A DNA stretch of 64,000 nt from Bryobacteraceae bacterium (lineage in GTDB: Bacteria; Acidobacteriota; Terriglobia; Bryobacterales; Bryobacteraceae): assembly GCA_041394945.1 (NCBI GenBank), contig JAWKHH010000001.1:434001-498000 (forward strand). The letters run 5' to 3'. The notes beneath the pieces were generated by a model. The model did no database searches. It saw nothing but the letters and a program-made list of their open reading frames with translations, and was not told the origin of the DNA. Position 1 is the first letter of the stretch, and the number at the start of each line of letters is the position of its first letter. Both the position numbers and the translations under genes were made by a program. Below are positions 20,895-27,163 of this stretch, in pieces.

Positions 20895-21268
20895 TGCAAT
20901 GTTCCTCCCCGAATCGTTCCCGCCTCGTCGGCCTGCTCCTGGCACATCCGGCACATTCGCGCCCACGGCACTGCTTCCAGCCGCCGTTCCGAGATCATCT
21001 CGTGGCACAGCTCGCAGACTCCGTAGGTCCCTCTCGTGATGCGTTCCAGAGCCTCGCGGACCTGCCGGCGCAATTCGGCTTCCCGGTTGAGTTGCCCCGC
21101 CGCCATGTCCACCGCCGCCAGCAGCTCCATCTGCTCTTCCGGTTCGGCGCGCCGCTCCACGAAGATCTCATCGCGCGCCTGCCGCCCCAGGTTCGCCAGC
21201 TTGTCATCCAGTAGTTCGCGCAATTTCTGGCTGCCATTCGTCCCGCTACGCATCCCATTGCCGTTCAT
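20891..21268 (-). CDS. TraR/DksA-family zinc-finger protein
   Basis: A 125-residue protein starting at the ATG at 21268, which has AGGAGG nine bases upstream; the open frame continues upstream without a second good site. A helical N-terminus (KLRELLDDKLANLGRQARDE) is followed by the DksA-type segment VREALERITRGTYGVCELC and the C4 zinc finger CELC...CRMC. Members bind RNA polymerase through the secondary channel or act as small regulators. It is translationally coupled to the pseudo-receiver gene and heads the operon leading to the kinase and htrA. Confidence 0.9.
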   Translation of the reverse strand: MNGNGMRSGTNGSQKLRELLDDKLANLGRQARDEIFVERRAEPEEQMELLAAVDMAAGQLNREAELRRQVREALERITRGTYGVCELCHEMISERRLEAVPWARMCRMCQEQADEAGTIRGGTLQ

Positions 21269-21375
21269 GCCTCGTCGCCTCCTGATCAAGGCTATCCGGG
21301 GACACCTTGTTGGGCCATCCCGCCGAGGCGGTATTTTCCTCAATGCGGCCCGGAAACCACGTGGAATACTCTCCC

Positions 21376-21388
21376 GGCGGGATACCCA
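21376..21388 (+). promoter_or_regulatory. GGCGGGATACCCA element in the dksA-like/membrane-protein divergent region
   Basis: This 13-mer lies between the divergent starts at 21268 and 21446 and closely matches the element upstream of htrA at 18874-18888. The recurrence in two promoter regions of the same block suggests a shared regulator site. This is inference from two copies only. Confidence 0.35.
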
Positions 21389-21445
21389 AACCGCCGCTGC
21401 CGCCATACCGTGGAATTGAAGCCGGAACGAAAGGAGCCGGACAGC

Positions 21446-21724
21446 ATGAGACTCTCAACCAAGGCAACAATGATTACCTCCGCGGCGCTGTGGGGCGGAT
21501 GCCTTTTCGTCGTCGGAATGGCGAACTGGCTGCGCCCCACCTACGGGGTCGATTTTCTCCAGATGGTCGGTTCGGTCTGGCCCGGCTATCATCCCTCGCA
21601 CACTCTCGCCTCGGTTCTTACCGGCGCGGTCTACGGCGCCGTCGACGGAGCGATCGGCGGCTACCTGTTCGCCGCCATCTACGACCTCATCGCCATTCGG
21701 CGGCACGCCGGCCCCGTGGCATGA
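21446..21724 (+). CDS. Small two-TM membrane protein, holin-like in layout
   Basis: A 92-residue inner-membrane protein. The ATG at 21446 has AAGGAG upstream. Two hydrophobic segments (TSAALWGGCLFVVGMA and SVLTGAVYGAVDGAIGGYLF) are joined by a short loop with GSVWPGYHPSH. This layout resembles the small proteins often annotated as bacteriophage holin or DUF5676-like in non-phage contexts; there is no phage gene nearby. It is ten bases upstream of the diadenylate cyclase gene, so the two form an operon. Function unknown. Confidence 0.7.
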   Translation: MRLSTKATMITSAALWGGCLFVVGMANWLRPTYGVDFLQMVGSVWPGYHPSHTLASVLTGAVYGAVDGAIGGYLFAAIYDLIAIRRHAGPVA

Positions 21725-21734
21725 TCCTCGCCTC

Positions 21735-22589
21735 ATGAGCTGGAGAGAGCCGGTCGACTTCGCTGTGCTCGCGGCGGCGATCTATATCCTGCTGCGATGC
21801 AGCGTGCGGGCTCGCGCTCTCCGGCTCGTGATGGGGACCATCGGCGTGTACGCCTTGGCGCTTCTGGCTCGCCAGGCGCACCTGATCGTCACCGTCTGGG
21901 TGCTCGATGGTGCCAGCGTCGTCCTCGTTTTCGTCTTGCTGGTGTCGTTTCAGGCCGAGTTGCGGCACGGCCTCATGCAGATCGACGGTAGCATCCGCGG
22001 CCGGCCCGCCGAATCGGATTGCGATTGCGTTTCCGAGGTTCCCGAAGCCGCGTTCGATCTCGCGCGGTCCGGTAGCGGCGCGCTCATCGTCCTCGTTCGC
22101 CGCGATCCCGTCGCCGAACTCACCAACGGCGGGGTCGCCTTCGGCGGTCTGGCGTCGGCCGAGTTGCTGGAGACGATTTTCCAAAAGTGGTCGCCGCTCC
22201 ACGACGGCGCCGCCATCATCGATGGGCGCCTCCTCGAACGCGCCGGAGTCGTGCTCCCATTAGCCCAACACGCGGATCTGCCGCGCTCATACGGAACCCG
22301 GCACCGTGCCGCCGTCGGACTCGCCGAACGGTGCGACGCCGTCGTCGTCGCCGTCAGCGAAGAACGCGGCGACGTCACCGTGATGACCGGCCAGGCGCGC
22401 GCCGTCGCCAGGGACCGCGCCGATCTCGAGTATCAGCTCGCAAGTCTGTTATCCAGCCGTCGCGAAACCTGGACCCATCGCCTCGGCGCCTTCTTCACCA
22501 GCGGTTGGAAGCTGAAAGCGGCCGCCTTGGCCATGGCTGCTGTTACCTGGAGCGCATTGGCCTTTCTGGAGGGTCCGCCCTTTCGATAG
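21735..22589 (+). CDS. cdaA: Diadenylate cyclase, CdaA-like (c-di-AMP synthase)
   Basis: A 284-residue membrane-bound DAC enzyme. Three N-terminal membrane segments (about residues 8-72) precede the DisA_N catalytic domain. Both signature motifs are intact: DGA at 157-159 (SPLHDGAAIIDGR) and RHR at 189-191 (GTRHRAAVGLAE). It should condense two ATP to c-di-AMP, a signal for osmotic and envelope homeostasis. It is odd in ending with an extra hydrophobic segment (SGWKLKAAALAMAAVTWSAL) that looks like the first membrane helix of CdaR/YbbR proteins, CdaA's usual regulator, but the YbbR repeats are absent. It lies downstream of a tiny membrane protein gene. Confidence 0.92.
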   Translation: MSWREPVDFAVLAAAIYILLRCSVRARALRLVMGTIGVYALALLARQAHLIVTVWVLDGASVVLVFVLLVSFQAELRHGLMQIDGSIRGRPAESDCDCVSEVPEAAFDLARSGSGALIVLVRRDPVAELTNGGVAFGGLASAELLETIFQKWSPLHDGAAIIDGRLLERAGVVLPLAQHADLPRSYGTRHRAAVGLAERCDAVVVAVSEERGDVTVMTGQARAVARDRADLEYQLASLLSSRRETWTHRLGAFFTSGWKLKAAALAMAAVTWSALAFLEGPPFR

Positions 22590-22616
22590 TACCCGGATAC
22601 CATTCCCTCCCCTGTT

Positions 22617-25600
22617 ATGATTGCCCGCATGGGGCGCTGGATTGCCGCCATCGCCGTTGCTGTCGCCGTTGCCGCCGCGGAGCCTGCCGAGCCGTACCAG
22701 GAGCCGGTCGAAAAGGCAATCGCTCCAGACGAAGCCCACTCGTACACACTAACCACTCGCGCGGGCGAGTTCATCCACATCAAAGCCATCCAACTTGCCG
22801 GCGACGTCGCCGTCGAATGGCTCGCGCCAAACGGCGCCCGCTTCGCCATCGTCAACGTGCTCCCGTACGACGGTTATGAGGATTTGCCGTTTATCGCCGC
22901 CGAGGCAGGACAAGGAACCGTACGAATTACCGGGAAGCGGAATACACCCGCCACCTACCGCCTCGAAATCTCCCGGCGCCAGCCCTCCGGACAGGACGCC
23001 AGCCTCGCCGCCGGATTCATCGCCACCCACGTCGAAGGACCGGAACTCCGTTCCCGCCAGAACGCCGCCGCCTCCCGCCAGGAGCGCGCCCGGCACGAGT
23101 TCGCCGCCGCCGAGTTTGAAAAGGCCGCTGCCCCGCGCTGGCGGGCCCAGGCGCTCATTGAAGCGGCCCAGGTCGAGTTCCGGTTCGGCCGAAGCCAACC
23201 GGCGCTGGAGCTGCTCGAACGCGCAAACGCCATCTGCCGCCGCCTCGACGGCGAACGATACACACTCACCGTCACCCTCAACGGTCTCGGCGTGATGTCG
23301 ACGAGCCTCGGGAAGAACCGTGACGCGATCGGTTATCTCGAAGAAGCGCTGGCCATCTCCCGAGCCGCTAAGTACAAACCGGGAATCGCCACCACGCTGA
23401 ACAACTTAGGCGGCGTCTACAAGACGCTCGGAGACCTTGACCAGGCCGTCGCCGTCACGGAAGAAGCGCTCGCGCTGCGTCGCGAGGTCGGATCCCCGCG
23501 CGAGATCGCCAGCACGCTCGCCAGCCTGGCCAACCTCAGCTTCGCCGCCCGCGACTACGATCGCGCTCTCGAAGGCTACGCAGCCGCCATGGAGATCCAC
23601 AAGGGTCTCGGCAATCGGCGCGAGCAGGGACGCATGGATCTCCCCCTCGGGCAAACCTATGCCATGCTCGGTGAGTTGGCGAAGGCCCGCCAGTATTGGA
23701 CCGAAGCCGCCGCTCTCACCCGCGAGACCGGCGACGACAGCGGCTTGGCATCCGTTCTGTATACGCTCGGGCACGATCGGCTTCAGACGCGCGACTACCG
23801 GGCGGCGGCAGCCTATCTCGATGAGGCGCTCGCGCTCCACCGCAAGACCCGGCGTTCCGTGGGCATCGTCAATACCATCGGCCTGCTTTGCCGGGCCAGC
23901 CTGGAACTCGGCGATATCGCCCGCGCCGCGGACCTCACCGCCGAAAGCGAGCGCCTCGCCCAGGAATCCGGTTACGCCAGCGGCCAGGCTCAGACCCTGC
24001 AGTGCCGCGGACACGTCGCCTTCGCCCGCGGAGACGAAGCCAACGCCCGCGAACTCTATCTGCGTGCCCTCAACGCGTTCGGCGATGCAGGCATGCGCGA
24101 CGACCGCATCGCAGTGATGCTGAAACTCGCCTCCATGGACCGCAAGCGCGGTGACCGGCTCGCCAGCCTCGCATGGCTTGAACAGGCCGTCACGCTCACC
24201 GAAGCCGGACGCGCCTCCATCGCGGACCCCGAGCTCCGCGCCACCTACCGCGCCGTTCGCTCCGAGAGCTTGGAGCGCCTCGTGGCGACGCTGATGGAAC
24301 TGCACAAGCGCGACGCCTCGCAGGGCTACGCCGAGCGCGCGTTCAATGTCGCTGAGCGCGGCCGCGCGCGCAACCTCACCGAACTGATCGCCGCCGGACC
24401 GGTCTCGCAACCGCCCGCCGCCGGCAAGGAAGAGAACCGTCTGCTTTTCGCCATCAACGCCGTCCAACGGGACCTCTTCCGGCCTGGCGTGCCGGCCGCT
24501 CGCCAGAACGAACTTCGCGCCGCCCTGGCCAAAGCCGAACGCGAATGGGACCTCTTTCGTGCCGGCCCCGGCCGCGCCTTTTCCGAATTACCGGAACTCG
24601 ACGCCTGCGACTCCAACCGGATCCGCTCCGAACTGCTCGACGCGGACTCGGTCCTGCTCGCGTTCTCCCTCGGCGACACCGCGTCCCACGCCTGGGCCGT
24701 CTCGCCGTCCGGCGTCCTGTCGGCGGAGTTGCCCGCCCGCGCCGCCATCGAACGCTCCGTCCAAGCATACCGGGAACTCATCTCCCAACGTGCCAGTTCG
24801 CTCACGGCGGCTTCTTCCATCGCCCGCATTGATGCCAACGGGCGCGTGCTCTACCGTACTCTCATCGCTCCCTTCGAACGCGCGTTCGCGGGGCGCAAGC
24901 GGCTCATCGTCGTGCCCGACGGCGTCTTGTCGTACTTGCCATTCGAAACGCTCCAAGGCGCCGGGCCACGGCTGATCGAACGCTTCGCCGTCTCCTATTC
25001 GCCCTCCGCCTCGGCCCTGGCGGCGCTTCGTCAGCGCCGCCAGGCGCGTCCCTCGCAATCGCGCATCCTCCTCGCCTTCGCGGACCCTGCTCTCCCCGGC
25101 GCGTCCACGTCATCGCCGGCGCTGGCCGACCTCGCCGAGCGCGGCTTCTCCTTCGTTCCGCTTCCCAACGCGCGCGGCGAAGTGGCCGCCATCCGGGCCC
25201 TGTTCCCCACCCCAGCGACGAAGGCGTACGTGGGTGGCGAGGCGCGCGAACAGGCATTCAAGACTGAAACGCTCGACGCCTACCGCTACATCCACATCGC
25301 CGCGCACGGCTTCTTCGACGAGCAGCATCCCGAACGCTCCGGTCTCGTCCTCTCGCGGGAAGGCGACTCCGAATCGGACGGGGTGCTGCAGGCGCCCGAA
25401 ATCGCCCGCCTCCGTCTCAGCGCTGACGTCGTTACGCTTTCCGCCTGCCAAACCGGCCTCGGACGGATCCTCGCCGGCGAAGGCGTCGTCGGACTGTCCA
25501 GGGCGTTCCTCCATGCCGGAGCCCAGAGCCTAGTAGTGAGTCTGTGGAACGTGAACGACGCGGCCACCGCCGGGTTGATGAAGCGCTTCTATTCTGGTCT

Positions 25601-25739
25601 CAAGGGCGGGCTCGATCACGACGAAGCGCTGCGCCGCGCCAAGCTGGCGGTGATGCATGGCGGCGGCGCATGGCGCCACCCATACTTCTGGGCGCCGTTC
25701 GTGCTGGCCGGAGACTACCGCACTGCCGCTCCGGAATGA
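22617..25739 (+). CDS. Secreted CHAT-domain protein with TPR array
   Basis: A 1040-residue protein. The start at 22617 (or the in-frame ATG at 22629) gives a signal peptide (RWIAAIAVAVAVAAAEPAEP). Residues of about 30-130 look like a PPC-type beta sandwich. About ten TPR units follow (for example TTLNNLGGVYKTLGDLDQAV). The C-terminal third is a CHAT caspase-like peptidase with the catalytic pair visible: H897 in IHIAAHGFFDE and C944 in VVTLSACQTGLGRILAGEG. CHAT-TPR proteins are proteases or death effectors in other contexts; secreted acidobacterial ones are uncharacterised. It converges on a sigma/anti-sigma pair, 10 bases away. Confidence 0.9.
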   Translation: MIARMGRWIAAIAVAVAVAAAEPAEPYQEPVEKAIAPDEAHSYTLTTRAGEFIHIKAIQLAGDVAVEWLAPNGARFAIVNVLPYDGYEDLPFIAAEAGQGTVRITGKRNTPATYRLEISRRQPSGQDASLAAGFIATHVEGPELRSRQNAAASRQERARHEFAAAEFEKAAAPRWRAQALIEAAQVEFRFGRSQPALELLERANAICRRLDGERYTLTVTLNGLGVMSTSLGKNRDAIGYLEEALAISRAAKYKPGIATTLNNLGGVYKTLGDLDQAVAVTEEALALRREVGSPREIASTLASLANLSFAARDYDRALEGYAAAMEIHKGLGNRREQGRMDLPLGQTYAMLGELAKARQYWTEAAALTRETGDDSGLASVLYTLGHDRLQTRDYRAAAAYLDEALALHRKTRRSVGIVNTIGLLCRASLELGDIARAADLTAESERLAQESGYASGQAQTLQCRGHVAFARGDEANARELYLRALNAFGDAGMRDDRIAVMLKLASMDRKRGDRLASLAWLEQAVTLTEAGRASIADPELRATYRAVRSESLERLVATLMELHKRDASQGYAERAFNVAERGRARNLTELIAAGPVSQPPAAGKEENRLLFAINAVQRDLFRPGVPAARQNELRAALAKAEREWDLFRAGPGRAFSELPELDACDSNRIRSELLDADSVLLAFSLGDTASHAWAVSPSGVLSAELPARAAIERSVQAYRELISQRASSLTAASSIARIDANGRVLYRTLIAPFERAFAGRKRLIVVPDGVLSYLPFETLQGAGPRLIERFAVSYSPSASALAALRQRRQARPSQSRILLAFADPALPGASTSSPALADLAERGFSFVPLPNARGEVAAIRALFPTPATKAYVGGEAREQAFKTETLDAYRYIHIAAHGFFDEQHPERSGLVLSREGDSESDGVLQAPEIARLRLSADVVTLSACQTGLGRILAGEGVVGLSRAFLHAGAQSLVVSLWNVNDAATAGLMKRFYSGLKGGLDHDEALRRAKLAVMHGGGAWRHPYFWAPFVLAGDYRTAAPE

Positions 25740-25749
25740 TCGCCCCGTC

Positions 25750-26457
25750 CTACGGAACCACCTCGTACTGATAGTCCTGGATGAGCACCGCCCCCGCGAA
25801 TAACTTCGCGTGATACTCGCCCGGCCGTTGCTGGCTCGCTGGCAGCGAGATCGCCACGGCGCCCTGCGCATTGAGAGCCAGTCCACCCAGTTCCGCCACC
25901 ACTGTCGCCCCGAGCGAAACCACCACTCGGAATGGACCCCGCGCCGTCGGCGGTGGTTCCATCCACAAGGCGACATGCGGCGCACCGGCCGGCGCTTGAA
26001 GGCGATTCGATCCGTCGTCCGATCGCGCCGCCTCCAGTACCAGCAGCGGCAGCATCGATGCGGTAGGCGCCGGCCGCGATGCTGCTTGCCGCTCGAGATC
26101 TTCCGCCCGCGACGTTGCCGCCCTGGCCGCCGAACGCGCGTCCGCCAGTTCGGACTCGTACCGCGCCCGCAGCCCTGGCTCACGCACCAGCATCAGATAC
26201 CCGGCGCCGATCGCAAGAACAACCGCCGCCGCCAGCGGCGCTAGCCACGTCCACCGATTTTCTCCGGCCTCCTCTATCGCGCCGGTACGCACCGCGTCCC
26301 TAACCGCGGCCCGCATGTTCTCGAGCGACTGCACTTCCTCAAAACAGGCGTCGCACGAGAAGTAGTGCTCTTCGAACGCCTCACTATCGGCGGACGATAG
26401 CTTACGTTGAACATACAGTTCCGCCAGTTCCCTCTGTTCGGCGTCCTGATGGGTCAC
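25750..26457 (-). CDS. Membrane-anchored anti-sigma factor-like protein with zinc-binding N-terminus
   Basis: A 235-residue protein. I prefer the GTG at 26457 because AAGGGA lies six bases upstream; a GTG at 26511 would overlap the sigma gene but has no such site. The N-terminal segment EEHYFSCDACFEEVQSLE carries the H-x3-C-x2-C pattern of ZAS anti-sigma domains. One TM span (TWLAPLAAAVVLAIGAGYLM) leads into a coiled coil (RARYESELADARSAARAATS) and a beta-rich periplasmic domain ending in DYQYEVVP. It is 40 bases downstream of the sigma gene and most likely sequesters that sigma factor. Confidence 0.82.
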   Translation of the reverse strand: MTHQDAEQRELAELYVQRKLSSADSEAFEEHYFSCDACFEEVQSLENMRAAVRDAVRTGAIEEAGENRWTWLAPLAAAVVLAIGAGYLMLVREPGLRARYESELADARSAARAATSRAEDLERQAASRPAPTASMLPLLVLEAARSDDGSNRLQAPAGAPHVALWMEPPPTARGPFRVVVSLGATVVAELGGLALNAQGAVAISLPASQQRPGEYHAKLFAGAVLIQDYQYEVVP

Positions 26458-26497
26458 AAGCGTTCCCTTGCCATCTGTGAAAAGGTGACGGGTAGCA

Positions 26498-27058
26498 TCA
26501 TTTCGGATCACCTAATTTTCTACGCGGCTCGGTTACGCGCGCGTAGATCTCACGAAAGTTCTTCAGCGCCCGGCTCTTCACCAGCCGTACCCGGTCCGGC
26601 AGGATCCCCAATCGGCGCGAAATCTCCTCGCGGGAAAGCTCGTCGTAGAACACATAGCGGATGATCTGCCGCTCCCGGGAGCTCAAACGCCGTAGCGCGA
26701 TCCCCAGCGCGTGCCGATCCGTGTGGTCCACCGTGATCTCCGGTTCCGTCGCCGCGACATCGATCTCGCTGACCGAAGCGTGGCCCGTCCCGGACCGCCG
26801 GGTCTGTTCGCGGATCACGTTGCGCGCCACTCCAAGCACGAACCCCGGCAGCGCGTCCGGGTTTCGCACCCCGTCATTGCGCAGAGACCGGATCACCCGG
26901 AGGAGCGTTTCGTTGCGTACATCCTCGGCTGCCGCGTGAGACCGCAGGTGGCGCAGCGCCAGATAGTAGACACGGGGACCGAAGTCGGCCTGCATCCCCT
27001 CGATCGCCGCGTCCAGGTCAAAGCTGCGGGCCTCATCCCCCATATCGCAGATGCTCAT
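26498..27058 (-). CDS. ECF-type RNA polymerase sigma factor
   Basis: A 186-residue sigma factor (ATG 27058; the open frame continues upstream through a tandem repeat, so a longer start is unlikely). Region 2 runs from about residue 20 to 95 and includes RHLRSHAAAEDVRNETLLRV and LPGFVLGVARNVIREQTRR. Region 4 is LSSRERQIIRYVFYDELSRE followed by the HTH ISRRLGILPDRVRLVKSRAL. The following gene encodes its likely anti-sigma factor. The gene is divergent from the DUF1549/DUF1553 gene, and the shared upstream region carries repeats that may be regulatory. Confidence 0.9.
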   Translation of the reverse strand: MSICDMGDEARSFDLDAAIEGMQADFGPRVYYLALRHLRSHAAAEDVRNETLLRVIRSLRNDGVRNPDALPGFVLGVARNVIREQTRRSGTGHASVSEIDVAATEPEITVDHTDRHALGIALRRLSSRERQIIRYVFYDELSREEISRRLGILPDRVRLVKSRALKNFREIYARVTEPRRKLGDPK

Positions 27059-27093
27059 CGTAACAGACCCCGTCCTCCCGATCCTTCTGCGGC

Positions 27094-27145
27094 CCGGCGC
27101 GGACGCCACGTGCCTATCACCGGCGCGGACGCCACGTGCCTATCA
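27094..27145. repeat. Perfect 26-base tandem repeat
   Basis: Two identical 26-base units (27094-27119 and 27120-27145) lie in the divergent region. Each contains CACGTG and ends with CCTATCA, so the two CCTATCA boxes are spaced 26 bases apart on the same strand. They sit between the sigma factor start (27058) and the cytochrome-like gene start (27164). Confidence 0.85.
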
Positions 27146-27154
27146 AATGATAGG
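27139..27154 (+). promoter_or_regulatory. Palindrome CCTATCA-AA-TGATAGG just upstream of the DUF1549/DUF1553 gene
   Basis: A perfect 7-base inverted repeat with a two-base centre overlaps the end of the second tandem repeat and stops nine bases before the ATG at 27164, where the ribosome binding site should be. It could be an operator, or part of a leader structure controlling translation. Confidence 0.5.
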
Positions 27155-27163
27155 CTCGGTAGC

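Noticed and set aside
21446..21724. A phage holin
   Set aside because: The two-TM layout resembles proteins with that label, but no endolysin, integrase or other phage gene is near and it is in an operon with a diadenylate cyclase.
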